From Xenopus tropicalis (Eukaryota; Chordata; Amphibia; Anura; Pipidae), in contig NC_030683.2 in the NCBI RefSeq assembly GCF_000004195.4, forward strand, positions 46,823,358 to 46,887,357: a stretch of 64,000 nt of DNA, in the 5' to 3' direction. The notes under the pieces are model-generated. The model was not told the origin of the DNA. It ran no database searches and worked only from the letters and a program-made list of their open reading frames with translations. The position numbers were made by a program, and so were the translations under genes. Below are positions 1 to 12,290 of this stretch, in pieces. The number at the start of each line of letters is the position of its first letter. The stretch's first letter is position 1.

Positions 1-91
1 TCAGCCCTGAACACCAGTGGAGGGCGGGAACGATCTTTTGTGCGACCAATGGTCGCACCAAAGGTCAAAATTGCTTTGCGTATGGCCACCT
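1..91. mobile_element. Harbinger-like MITE, 3' fragment
   Basis: This is the right-hand end of the MITE family whose ends read GGCCATACACG. It matches the last part of the full copy at 46902-47243: a TCAGYCCTGAA block, then GTGCGACC...GGTCGCAC, then TATGGCCACCT. The left part lies outside the window or is lost. The sequence is diverged from the full copies, so this is an old insertion. No coding capacity. Confidence 0.75.
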
Positions 92-1691
92 TACCAGAGC
101 TCTGCTTTTCTGCAGGTCAAAACAGTCATAAAGAAGGGTGAACAGAGGGGGTGGCTAATACAGAGCTCACTATTGCTATATCAAATTACAGACAGCAAGG
201 CAGCAAAAGTGTGAAAGCAAAATAATGTTTTGTTGCTGCTTCATAATTAAAATAACTAAGAAATATGCATTTTCTAGGAATAGACAGAACCTTTTTCAGC
301 ATGATATTTATTTCTTTTGCTCATGTTAAAAAAAGGTTTATATTGGTATATCCTGCCCCTATACTGATAAAAAAAATATTTTAAAAATAATGAAACCACC
401 AGTTAAGGGATTTGAGAAGGTGTGTGGGCTGACTTATTTAAAAACCATTTAGAAAAAACATTACAGTTTTGACACAGCAGGACATTGTTATATTCTATTA
501 AATGTTCTTTTGGAAATGATGAATTCAACTCCAGGCTAACCTCATCAATGTGTTATCTCCTTTACTGACTGCCTCTATATCATTCTACCATCAGATGCCA
601 CAGAACTTTCATCCCAACTTTATTATCGGCCAGTAATTTTCTCAGTAGCCCACCAATTGTACCCAGTTACTAAGTAAATAGAATGGAAAGCGCTAAGCTA
701 CTGCCCTGGGGTGAGCACAGCAACACAGAGTTTTAAAGTATCCTACAGATGCAAATTTAAAAAAGATACAAGTAAATAGCAGGACCGTTTCATTATTATT
801 TTATCACTACTACTCTTCTTGCTAGCCTTGTCTCCTGAATAAACCTTAATTTTTTTTCTCATCTGCTTTATTTTTCCCATTTTTGGGGTACTCTAAACTG
901 GTGTCTTCCTGCTGGTCCTTGGACATCTTAAAACATAAATAGACCTTACGTTACTTTTATGTTACATTATCTTTCATATGTACCCATTTAACTAGCAAAG
1001 CCCAGTGGCTTACAGTCTTTCTAACAACTAGCCTAAAGGAAAACAATAAATAAACAGTTGTTAACTACTACACATTTAGTTGCATTTCTTCCCTCCCGCA
1101 AAGTTAATTTGTTTCCTAAGCACTGAGGGACTGCAAAACAGATGGCAGGAATGCATGTGAAAACCTATTTAAGGTCCTAAACAGGGCCCACATGCCTTTG
1201 AGAATCTGTGGGGTTTATTTAACACTGCTTTGCAGTCACGCAACAAAACACAGAGCTACGATTATTGTACATTTATTCTAACTACTGAAATTGCTAAAGG
1301 CAAGTCTAGCAGATCATGGCCGGATAAATCCAAAGGGATTAGGGAGAAAATGTTCAAACGTACAATATTTTATGTCAATGCATCAGCCCGTACTCTTTTG
1401 ATGTATGGAGTTCTCATGCTAATGTAAATTGTATATATAAGCCCAAGCGTGATAGATGTCAAGCACTACTTACTTGAACGTGTAATGCCAATTGTAACTT
1501 TTGATTGAGAAGGTATAATGGTTAGGGTCTAGAATTCCAGTAAAAGCAAACCTTAATGTTACAGTAGGAAATAATATTCTTGATAGGAAATTAGATGGAC
1601 TACTGAATTCCTTAAAAAAATCAGAGAGAAAAAAAGGGAACCAAGCTGGTGCACATAATCCAGTTTTGGGTTGCCCAACCGTGGTCTCTAA
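92..1691. other. No gene or repeat recognised
   Basis: AT-rich single-copy-looking sequence. Only short ORFs of about 65 codons occur and none resembles a protein I know. I see no repeat ends, splice-site pairs or RNA gene. Confidence 0.5.
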
Positions 1692-1882
1692 AGGTGGCCA
1701 TACACGTAGCAATGCCGATTTTTCGTGCGACCATTAAAATCTTTTAACCTGGCCGATCGACAAGTCGACCAATATCCTCAGCCTTTAGCGATATCGGCCA
1801 CCTCTTCGAGTCGCCATACACACACCAAATATCGTACAAAACAAGGTTTTATACGATATTATCGGTGCATGTATGGCCGGCT
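1692..1882. mobile_element. Harbinger-like MITE (GGCCATACACG family), short copy
   Basis: The left end is AGGTGGCCATACACG and the right end is the inverted match TGTATGGCCGGCT. A TAA precedes it, but the right flank is CAA, so the target duplication has decayed. The centre keeps the CGATCGACAAGTCGACC and GCCACCTCTTCGAG portions of the full copy at 46902, while about 150 bp of the core is missing. It is non-coding. Confidence 0.8.
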
Positions 1883-3833
1883 CAACAAATAAAATTATTC
1901 AAATATTTCTTTTTTTACAACTTCCACTTAAATATATTTTGGATTGGAATTTGAGAAGATAGGAGAAGAAATAGAGAATAGTATGCAGTGTTCCGGCCAA
2001 TTTCTATTTTACAGAGCTCATTTAGCTCGGGATATTTTGCTTATATGTTATCGTTATATTTTCTATGTCCCCCCAGAGATGTGATTATCCTAGCACGCAC
2101 CAACTCTGTTTATGGTTCAGTGGTATCTGTGAGTGCTTTATTATTATTTATTTTTTTTTAAATGACGCTTAGTTTATAATTGAAAAGATACAGAAATAAA
2201 ATCACCCTGTGTGCTCAGCCATAAAATTATAAGACTCATCAAAAAACTAGATGAACACAGCACTAACAACTCTAAACCAATTAGCAATGCGATCTTGTGC
2301 TAAAAGTTATGAAGTTATGCTACATTTGCAGGGTCAAGCACATCATATAGACTATGTACACAGTGTTTCCGATTACTTCTTAAATTCTTCTTTTTAATTA
2401 TTCCCATCTGGTATGAGAGTTTTAGGAAACACAGGATCGCAAAATTCAAGAAACAACCCATATGGAATATAATTGGTCATATTATATGTTTCACTTTCCT
2501 GCAGAAGGCAGAATGAAGGGGCTGATTTATTAACATAGGTGCTAAATTGTAAAAGTGCAGTTGTCAATAGCAACTGATCAGCAATTAGCTTTCAACAGTC
2601 TACTCACACATGCTGAATAATGTACCCCCTATTGTTAAATGTTATAGGTTACCAAGGAATTCCATGTAAAGTCATAGAACTCCAAGATGACTTATAATAT
2701 CCTCATCATTTGCAAAAGAGAAATACTTTATTATAATACACGCGTCAGTCATTACTAATAATATTAGTAAGCAGCACTTATGAACATCTATTTTATTGTG
2801 ATATACATATATATAATGTGTGTGTGTGTGTGTGTGTATACGTCATAATAACATCATACAAGAATTTTGATAGTGTATTGTAAACATGATAGCAATGATT
2901 TTATAAATGCAGGATTAATTTACTTTCTATGTCTACAGTTTTCCCTCCTTATACTGCCCCTTTATAAGGGCTCCCTCTTTATAATACCATCACTGGCCTA
3001 TATTACAGGTAGATGGAAAATTAAAGGAGTACTGTGGCACATATTTATAATTAAAGTGCCAATAATTATTTTTCTTTCTCTTTGCCAGTCAGCTGCACGG
3101 CTACATTACACCTCTGAAACACTTTTTCAATCCAGCAGGGACACAAATGTATCAGGTTACCCTGATTAAAACCAAGCCTAGCCGGGCTCAGAATTGTTAA
3201 TTATCTTAAAGATGCTAGGAATCCCAAGGGCAAACCAAAGATTTACAAAATAATCTTTTAACCCAATGCCATGAAGATGATTTACAACATTTTTCCTGTA
3301 ATAAATACATGTGTTCATTTTTGGAACTGGAGCTACATAAGAGCTCAACTTCACCATTCCATATTCAGTATTACTGCCATACGAATTAAGGTACATATAG
3401 CCATTTCAGATCACCGTTATTCTGAGCTGATTGTCACAAGGGATGAAATATCAAATAAGATGTAGCCTGTGTATGAATGCATCATTTATATACACACTAG
3501 CTTCTTTTACGCTCCCAACAGCATTCTAGGTAGCTGCAACACATGCTGAGCATCATTGTAACACTTCAGAACATACTATATAGCTTATCCATGGTACTGT
3601 AATAAATGGATACATATGCTGTACTTTTTTTTAACTGGAGCTGCTGCACAGTCCATTAAATCAGTTGTTGACATAAATTAAACCACACTACTGCACTTCT
3701 AAGTTATGGTTAGGATACAAAAGCATAAATAGTTAGATAGTTACTGGAGATCTGTGGAACCTTTACAAGCTAATGTACAAAATCCTGTAGTGCATGGGCA
3801 AAGTGACACGTCTAGTAGGCAACCGATAAGCAG
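1883..3833. other. Unique AT-rich stretch with a (TG)n tract
   Basis: No gene recognised. A TG dinucleotide microsatellite lies at 2817-2838. The 100-codon ORF at 2867-3169 (plus strand) has no recognisable domain and is probably chance. Confidence 0.5.
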
Positions 3834-4110
3834 TTAAAGGACACCTTCCATGCAAAAGTTTTTGCATTTCTGTTAAGGGAGAGCAATAGTATTTTGTCAA
3901 GGTAACCCCTTCTGAACGCTATGCTCCCTACAATGAAAGCAAGATCCAATGGAGTTTTGTTTTGTTTCCCTGGAGTTCAGGATCTACAAGCCCATAACTC
4001 CGGTATGAGAAAATATATTTGCACAACAGGTGCTCTTTAACTGGGTGCAGGTAGAATTGGTCATTACAGACTACAGAATTGGAGCAAATCATATTATCCT
4101 TCCCCTTTAA
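3834..4110. mobile_element. Probable T2-type MITE abutting the next one
   Basis: It begins TTAAAGGACACCTTCC and ends CCTTCCCCTTTAA, matching the TTAAAGGRR terminal rule of T2/Kolobok MITEs. The inverted ends agree only over the first bases, so it is degenerate. Its right TTAA is the left TTAA of the next element, so one target site appears to have been used twice. Confidence 0.5.
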
Positions 4111-4599
4111 AGGAAAACTATATCACCAACATGAACACTTAACCAACAGATAGTTTATATTATGTTAAGTGACCTATTAAAGAATTTCGCTAAACTTGAA
4201 TATATATAGCAGTACATCCTTTCCTTTGATCCACTATTTAGAGATGGGCTGTGTGCTCCCTTAGAGATTTCATGACCAGAAATAATGCAGCTTTAACTGT
4301 AACAGAAAGTAGTATGGGAGTAAAAGGCAGAACCCTTTCCATTAATTGGCTGATGTGACCTAGCAATGTGTGCCTTGGATTGTTTGTGTGCACTGTGAAT
4401 CCTATGATCCCAGGAGGCGGCCCTTAATTCTGCAAATGGCAGATTTCTATTTAGGATTACCCAGTGGCACACACTACTAAATAAGTATATTTGTATAAAA
4501 ATGGTTTATTTAGATGAAGCTGGGTTTTACATATGAGCTTGTTTATACAATATATTTTCATAGAGACCTACATTGTTTGGGGGTATAGTTTCCCTTTAA
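4107..4599. mobile_element. T2/Kolobok-type MITE, 493 bp
   Basis: The left end is TTAAAGGAAAACTATA. The right end is the inverted repeat TATAGTTTCCCTTTAA, and the TTAA target sits at both ends. The interior is AT-rich and non-coding. The family is recognisable from the TTAAAGGGAAACTATACCCC type of terminus. The terminal match is good, so it was probably mobile in recent frog evolution, using a transposase supplied in trans. Confidence 0.85.
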
Positions 4600-5084
4600 G
4601 ATTTTACAGACTACAAATTTAAGACCATTTTCGGAAGCAGTGAAGTAGCCTGCTGAAAAGAATTCACCACTATGTATTGGTTGAGGGAATTTGATAAATC
4701 ACACCTGCTGTGTATAGGGATGGCCAATTTTTCATTCCGTCATCTCCCGTTCTTCATAAATAAAAATAAGCCAAGAAAAGAACGTACACCTAAGTTTGCT
4801 TGACAGTAAATAAGTGTTTAGATATAACAGCTCTAGATCCTTTTTTACCCTTCTATAAAGGCACATACCAGTCTAGTATGATTATTTTTCTGACTCTAGG
4901 TATAGTACAGTTCTACTGCCTTAAAGTGATTTGAGTTTCTGGAGACAATAACCCATTACAATCACTCAAACTTCTATAGTTAAAATAGATTGAAAAGGCC
5001 TTGTACATGATGATGATCTTATACAGAAACCTGTTATCCAAAAAATATCTGAAATATGACAATGCCATTCCTATAAAATCCTAT

Positions 5085-5290
5085 TTAAAGGAAAAAGAAA
5101 TCCAGATTCACTGGGGGAGCCACTATGTTTGGCACGCCCCAGTCAAAGTTTTGTTGCCAGGGCTGGTGCTTGTTTTATGAAAACTAAGCACTGGGGTCTT
5201 TTGCAAAAATTAATGCAGTGCTGCCATTTTGCTTACCTTTCCCTCATCAGACACGCTCATGCGCAGTAAAATAAAAAATCTAATACAAAA
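5085..5290. mobile_element. Diverged T2 MITE fragment, relative of the 52440 palindrome
   Basis: It starts TTAAAGGAAAAAGAAA. It then follows the left arm of the 416-bp palindrome at 52440: CACTGGGGGAGCC, GGCACGCCCCAGT, GCCAGGGCTGGTGC, and finally CATGCGCAGTAAAAT. The match ends near the centre of that palindrome. Many substitutions make it an old copy. Confidence 0.65.
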
Positions 5291-6327
5291 AAAAGATTTA
5301 AATCTACTAAGCATGCACTCGTCGTACCAGCTTAATACGTTGGCATTATTGTCTGAATATATTTTGGTGGCACTCTTTCTACACTGCCCTTTGTGTAATA
5401 TATCTCATAACAGAAAGCCAAATGTGTTTTGGTATTTAATTCACTCCTGGCTTCTTGCCTGCTCTCAATTTCCCAGACTAATCTGGGTGCTGTTTAGACC
5501 AGAGCTGACATGAGTCTCAGCCATTACATACACTTAAAGATATATTACTCCGCTGAAGCTTGTTGTGACATTTGCTCGAGGCCAATTATTAAACTCATCT
5601 TTTTCCTGTGCAATCATATTCTTAACAATAATTATTTTTGTAATCCCTTTATAGCCACAGGGTCATTGACAATGTTGGCAGTACTTGTTGCCTGGCAATG
5701 TACTCCATTCCCTCATTAATTTGGGGGAGAAAAAAAAGTAAGTTTGTGTAGCAAATGTGCGGTTCATACTGACTAAATCGCGTTTCAAAATAAGACAACA
5801 GCTGTGAGGCGTAAAGCACTACTACAACTTCATTTATAATAAACCAAGTGTGACAATAGTACTTCCATTTCATTCTTTTTAAATAAAGCACAAGTACAGT
5901 AACATTGCTAAAGGGGCAAAGCACAGAAAAGCAGGGCTTTATGTGTACAACTGTTTTATAGGGGGTTGACAGCATGGGCGTAACCACAGAGGGGGGCGGG
6001 GGCATAGAGGGCCCAGTAAAGCCCTAAATAATGAAGAATTTCAATCTATCTTGGTAAAATAGGTCAACTTGCCTAGATTTTGAGGCTCAAATTGAATTTG
6101 CTGTGCAGCCAACTAACAACTAGTTATGGTTGACAGTCCCCAGCCCCAGTACATCTCTCTACTCACAACCCTGGTCTTTATACATGTGGTTCTCTCTCTG
6201 AGCAGCTAATTTCACATTGTGACACAGAGGCTGACAACTGTAGTGGAAGGTTATTTCCCTGTGCTGCAAAAAAACATTTGCTTATCTGACACATTTGCGC
6301 AGACACACATATGGATAAACAGGCATG
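5291..6327. other. No gene; possible repeat at 5970-6120
   Basis: The ORFs here look like chance. From 5970 a GC-rich block (GGGCGTAACCACAGAGG) resembles a common frog repeat end. A loosely inverted partner (GGGCCCCTCTGCAG) lies at 6637-6650, beyond the hAT insertion at 6336, which suggests an older element split by it. This pairing is tentative. Confidence 0.35.
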
Positions 6328-6335
6328 TTGTAGGG

Positions 6336-6605
6336 CAGAGGTCCCCAACCTTTTTTACCCATGAGCCACATTCAAATGTAAAAAGACTTGGGGAGCAACA
6401 CAAGCATAAAACATGTTCCTGGGGTTCCAAATAAGGACTATTATTGGCTATTTGGTAACCCCTATATGGACTGGCAGCCTACAGAAGGTTCTGTTTATGC
6501 AACCAAAACTTGCCTCCAAGCCAAGAATTCAAAAATAAGCACCTGCTTTGAGGCCACTGGGAGCAACATCTAAGGGGCTGGTGAGCCACTGGTTGGGGAT
6601 TACTG
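6336..6605 (+). mobile_element. hAT-type non-autonomous element, 270 bp
   Basis: The ends are CAGAGGTCCCCAACC and GGTTGGGGATTACTG, inverted with two or three mismatches. They are flanked by 8-bp duplications TTGTAGGG (6328-6335) and GTGTAGGG (6606-6613), 7 of 8 matching. Interior markers shared with other copies are GGGGAGCAACACAAGC and GCCACTGGGAGCAAC. The other copies are at 27376 (opposite orientation), 31945 and 47592. Confidence 0.9.
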
Positions 6606-6613
6606 GTGTAGGG

Positions 6614-7816
6614 GGAAGATGAAGGCCTTTACCGGGCCCCTCTGCAGTTGCAGCTTCTGCTGTAGCACAATTAAGCCACTAGCTATTGCATGTAGGCTCA
6701 CTAGCTACATTGCACTGGTTAAAGATCTCTGAACAAAATGTAAGATCCTTTTAGGATCCAAGGGTGAAAAGTTTCCAAGGATGAAAGGCAGATTTATGAA
6801 AGATCAAAATTCCCAGCAGTCTAATAGCAAACCGACATTTGTCAAAGGTTTACTTAGAGCAGTTGAACACATTCATTGTCATATGGGGTATTACCTGCTT
6901 AACTGATAATTGTTTTTAGCAATGTATCTTATAAATTAAGAAACAGAATACAATGAATACTACTAAAATGCACAAGACCATAAATTACAGAAGACACTTG
7001 GAAAGTTATACTGGCCATTCAGACATGAGCAAATTAGAAAAAAAAAAAAAAAAAAAAAAAAAGAAACAGGAGTGGGCCAAACATAAAAATAGGCTCTCCC
7101 TAGAACTAAAGTAGTATTCTATTATCAATTATATTTCAGGAACATTAGTGGGAAAGAGTGAAATACTGGCTACCAATCTTTATTAGTATCACAGGCAGCC
7201 AAGCTCAGGAGCGTGGAGTTCCCTCTGGCTGGTGGAAGAATAGATGAGCGCTATTAACCTCCGCACTCAAGACTCTTACTGCCGTAAATCTAATAAGATT
7301 CTATGCTACCCTGTAGCAGACTTAAAGCTTCTACTTCCTCTGTATCTCATTACAGAGCAAATAAATGGCAGAACTTCACAGGCCAGACCTTTTTTTCTGT
7401 AAAGTATTGATTTCTGTGTTATTAGATTATATTTTATATTCATAGATCTAAGTTTATATTTTACATTGACTGCACATAAAAAAGAGGTTTCACATCTGAT
7501 TAAAAAGTAAAGTATTACATTTCTTCGGATTTTAGGGATATTCAAATTATATTAACAGAGTCACAGTTTTTCTATTAACAAGTAAATGTTTAGTGAGATT
7601 CCAGTTACTTAACAGGGAAATAAAACATTTTTTTATTGCTCTTTTTACCGCAGAGAGTCAGATTACAAATTCTTAAAAAGTAAGTGTGGGGGTCCAAATA
7701 TACAAGGTTATGTGAGTAATATAATCTGTTTGCCATCACTGATTTGGTTATATCACGTGGCATTCTAATAAGAGTAAAAGGGCTATCTTATTATTTGTGA
7801 ACGTACCACAAATGCA
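6614..7816. other. No gene; long A-run
   Basis: AT-rich sequence with a poly-A run of about 25 at 7038-7062 that is not next to a recognisable retroposon body. No coding region recognised. Confidence 0.5.
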
Positions 7817-8240
7817 TTAAAGGGGACAAATTGTGTGAAAAACAATATTGTGCAACAAATTGTACCCATCTAAATATAGAAGGAATGTGCTTTAAAAAGT
7901 AATGTTTTGGGGCAATTTATGAAAAATGTCTCCCAAAAACCCCACTAGTCCCGCCCATCTGTTCCACTACCTGCTGCCTCCTTTCCCAGGCTGTGCAGGA
8001 AGGCCGGTGGCACTTGGCACATTGTACTGTAGGATAAGAACCAAACAGCAGCTAGACTGACTTGAAAGGGAATTGAAGCCGTCTTGTGTGACTGCAGGGC
8101 TGTAATTGGCTATCCCTCTTCTACTGTGCTTCTGGCAAGGACCACACCCATCCCTTATTTGAAACACCACAGGGACCCGAGAGGATCTACAGAGAGCTCC
8201 AATAAAGGGGCCATTTTTACAGATAGTATTCATTTTTTGA
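7817..8240. mobile_element. T2-type terminal fragment (one end only)
   Basis: TTAAAGGGGACAAATTGTGTGAAAAA matches the terminus style of a larger T2/Kolobok family in frogs. The following 400 bp are moderately GC-rich and unlike their flanks. I could not find a matching inverted right end, so the right limit is approximate. Confidence 0.45.
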
Positions 8241-10310
8241 CCAAAGTGGAACCATATATTATTCAAAAGCGCCTACAATTAGAAGTTGTTTAGTTTATCC
8301 TATATGTCTCTTTTAAATAAATGATGGCAACAGACAATTCAGCTTTAATAAGCTGCTTTCTGTAGTCTGCTTATAACTGAAACTTTTAACCAAACATCGA
8401 ATATTACATCATGCTTTCTCTGAATGTTATCACATTATCCCATAATAGGGTAAAATATCTTTTTTCCCCAAGAAAATCCTGGACGTTGTTTTCTTATTTT
8501 ACAAAAAATGATTAATATGTTTTGATCCTTTACAAACATTAACTGCCAAGGTACAAGCAAGATCCATTTAGCCCACGTATATAAAGGAGATATAAAGTAT
8601 AAAATAATCCACAGTAACGGCAGTAGACAGCACTATAGGCACAACTATCAGAGATTATGTGGTGTTTTGGCAACCCAAGTAGATTTTACAGTATTAAAGC
8701 CGCGACGACCACCAACAAATGTTTTGACCAATTGAATCCTGCTGTGGTTGCAATGTGGTTATTGGCCAAAAAAAAAAAAAAGAATGAATGCTGACCACTG
8801 ATGCCTATCCGTTGACCTAAACCAGTACAGCACTGCACAGTGCTCTGTTTACTGTGATTAAAAATATGTTGTTAAACTACATATTTGCCTTAACCTTAAA
8901 AATACGAAGCTGTACATATATGGGTTGATAATTCCCTAATAGTATGTGCCACTGAACAATCCCATACTAAAACACTACCATTTTAATCCCTCAGGCCCAT
9001 ATAAGGCACTATTCTCACACACAAATTAGGGACACACATACAGAGAAGGTTACATCGGTTATTGGAATGGATAAATGAGTGTCTTTTTGACCCATATTCC
9101 TTCCAGTTAGAACTTGTATTTTTTTTCCTGTCAGGCCAGCAGTGACCAACACAAAACAATTGCTTAAGGTAAAATATGTAAAAAGGCACCATTTATGGCT
9201 ATATATTGACCTGTTTAGGAAGTTTAAAGTTCAGCAGCAAAGTTCACTCTTATTGATGTTAGTTAAATTTTCATTCAGAGTATATTGTTCCCTTTTAAAT
9301 ACATTTTAGCCAAGAGAATTATGGCTCTCCATTACAAAAACTCTCCTGGGCTGATCCTAATGCAGGAGGTGGAGAGAATGACAAATAAAATACAAACAAG
9401 AACAAGCAAACTGAATAAAAGATTCCTGCAGGTTTTCTTTGTGTTTCTTTCCAAGTGGCTGGTACATTTTATGCTGTGCCAAGGGAAAGGAAGCAGAGGA
9501 TGCTGGGAAATTAAGGCAAAGTCTCTCAGCTAGCAGGGGGAGGCTACCATGCTGGGCACATTTATCATAGGCAATCAAAACATCCTTTCATACCCATCCC
9601 AACACTTTCCAAATCCATGCCAGACGGGCCCACCCACTGCATGGGAACTAACTTGCATTGTCTCCTCTCAGCTAAAATTCACAGTGGGGAGAAAGGAAAA
9701 ATCCATTTATAGGAAGATCCTTTCCTTTTATGCAGAAATTCATTGTGAACAGCAGGAGTGATGGCTTTGGCGCTTGAGTTTAAATAGTACCAGGTCAGAA
9801 AATGATTTAAAATGCAATAGGAGGTATATAGGTTTTACTTGTTAAATTGTGTGCGCTGAAAGGAATGACAGAATGCAACATGGATTTTCCTGTTTCGAGG
9901 AAAACAAACTAAATACAGATTTAAACTTCAAAGAGTGTCTGTATATTTATTCTTAAAATCCACTATTATATTTAAACAATTCTTTTGCTATCTCTTTATG
10001 TAGTGCTGTCTCTAAACATCCACTGCATAAAAGGCATTTTAATCCAACCTTTGTGTAACCTCTAAGGAAAATGTATCTGTTTACAAAGAAAACATGCCCA
10101 GCCAAACTTCAGCAAAAATCGCTGCCAAATTCTGGCCAAAGCTTTATAATTGATCGGAAAACAAGCAGCATTTTTAGCTATGGATAAAACCAAGAGTGCT
10201 TAATAAAACAGAAAAATGAACACTTCTTGACACAGATCTCTTGTTGATTTGACCACCCCATAATAGACTAAGCCCATCATTTGGATCTGATCACAATAGG
10301 GGCTTATGAA
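8241..10310. other. No gene or repeat recognised
   Basis: AT-rich sequence with short chance ORFs only. There is an A-run at 8767-8780. No splice-site pair, RNA gene or transposon end stands out. Confidence 0.5.
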
Positions 10311-10606
10311 GATCTGTCTGGTGAGAACAGCAAAAAGCAAATGGCACTCAGGGCTAGAGGAAAAATTCCTTTAAAAAAAGATTTTATTTGCGGAACAATG
10401 CAACGTTTCGAGGCAAAGTAGCCCCTTTATCATGCTTGATAAAGGGGCTACTTTGCCTTTACTTTTTTGGCCCCCTCCCAAAATCCCAAACTGGATTTTG
10501 GGAGGGGGCCGATCCCTCTGGCAGTGTGCACCGGGCGTTCTAGTTTGGAGAGCTAGGGTGTGCGGAAAAAGCCTCTGTTGTACTGATCTGTCTGGTGAGG
10601 ACAGCA
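10311..10606 (-). mobile_element. Retroposon-like insert with 22-bp flanking repeats and two perfect hairpins
   Basis: GATCTGTCTGGTGAGRACAG followed by CA occurs at 10311-10332 and again at 10585-10606, with one mismatch in 22. The 252 bp between hold two perfect hairpins: 22-bp arms at 10411-10432 and 10437-10458 with a 4-base loop, and 18-bp arms at 10469-10486 and 10493-10510 with a 6-base loop. Long variable direct repeats suggest target-primed insertion. On the minus strand the insert reads CGAAACGTTGCATTG, then AATAAAATC. No protein is encoded; the ORFs here are mirror images of the hairpins. Confidence 0.6.
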
Positions 10607-12210
10607 TCAATAGCTTTTAACCAATGGGATTTAAAAACCTTTCTTTCTGATACCTACCTAGGCAGATCCCTGACCACACAGAGGTTGGGCAGGCATTTAT
10701 TTTCCCCTGTAGATAGGACACTTTAGATTATGTTGGTGAAAAAGTTTTTCCCAAGTATGGTTACATGGCAAGCACAAAGTCTCTCAAGCTGAGAGATGAG
10801 ATATGCTTTCATAGTTGGGGTTGCTGAAGTAGACCTTTTGCTTTATGTACAAGGATAAACTGTTCTTAATTTGTTCAACATTGTATCTAAAATGTCAAAA
10901 ATGCATTGGGTTTCTCCTGAGTGCAGTCTGTTCTTGTGTTTTCTGTTGGCAATGTCTGCAGCTACAAGGAACTTTCTTGTTATTACAGAGAAAAAGCAAA
11001 TCAGTAAAAAATTAACATAATTTTTTTAAACAGGATACTAAGAAGATTTCTGGATACTGTGTTCCAGGAGAATACATTCTAAAATGTTTTCCTAAAGCAA
11101 CAAAGCATTTCTGTAAGCCTATATTGTGCAGGTGTACTACAGTCCTACACATACCTGTATAATCCCAAGTTATACTAGGAAGCAGAAGAAAAGTAGAAGA
11201 AAACTCATTTCTGCAGAGAAAGGTGCAGGCGTATAGAGAAAAACACCTCCCTGGTTCATATACTGCAATCAGATAACTCCCTGGAGCGCCCATACATTTA
11301 AAATTAAATATATCATATATAAATCATATATATTAAGTATAAATTGTTTTTTAAAAAGAAGTCACAATAACAAGAATTACATTCAGAAAGGGAGTAATAC
11401 ATTCTTTAATAAGTAAAAGGAGATGCAGAAAGAAAGTATGCATTGTGAAGCAAGGTATTGTGCACCTGCCTGCTAAAATCTTGTGCATGTCAAAAATCTG
11501 TTTAAGACCCCTTATTTGAGTCCAGTAACAAGCCCCTGTCAGAGCACTCCAAATGCATTTCTAATACTAAATGACAACATGCCTTGGCTGAACCAGTACT
11601 TAGAGCATAGCCTTTCCAATTTATTTGTTTACTTGTACCCAATGCTGTATAGGAGATATTTTTAGCAGCTGTTAAACCTGCATTCTTGCTTGTGGCAATA
11701 TATTGACTATCATTGGAAACAAATTAAAAGACAATTACAAAATAATTTTCCTTGGGGTGGGACACAGTTACCAAACACTAATAGATATAAGTACATGTTC
11801 AATTATCTGGAAACCTGTTATCCAGAGATGTTTACAATATGACAACTTTATTTGTTTTTTTTTTCCCTGGTAACAAAAACACAGAACTTTGTGCTTAGTA
11901 GAACTAACTTGTATAAATCCACACTGCATGCATGTGCAGATTAGAGATAGCTGTCTGGACTGTTAAAGTATGCCACTGTTGAAGCCTGGGGGTCACTATG
12001 CAAACGGGGTCCCCTGTGTTATATATGCTAGGGACACACCTTGTCATAAAAGCTGCGGTCAAACTTTCAAGAAATGCTGGGGTCTTATGGAACCTGGATT
12101 AGCCTAGATGCGGTCCACTTTAACCACTGAATATCTGCAATAAACTAGAAGCACATTGGTCAAGCTTCATTTTGAATCATAAGGTAAACTGCGGTCTTCA
12201 TCAAAGTCGC
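10607..12210. other. Mostly unique; Harbinger fragment at 11800-11885
   Basis: No gene recognised. At 11800-11885 the sequence CAATTATCTGGAAACCTG, then TTATCCAGAGATG, matches the interior of the family at 50465 and is a decayed piece of it. A similar scrap (ACCTGTTATCC) lies at 5028-5045. Confidence 0.5.
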
Positions 12211-12290
12211 TTTAAAGGGGATGTAAAGGGAAAAAACAATATTCCCAACAACCAGTGCTAGCACAAAGTCATTAAAGCCTCTTTCTCTAG
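12211..12290. mobile_element. T2-type terminus fragment
   Basis: TTAAAGGGGATGTAAAGGGA is a T2-style end. No inverted partner was found within 600 bp, so this is a solo end or a decayed copy. Confidence 0.4.

Noticed and set aside
10371..10620. Two opposing ORFs with similar peptides
   Set aside because: They mirror each other because they translate the perfect hairpins.
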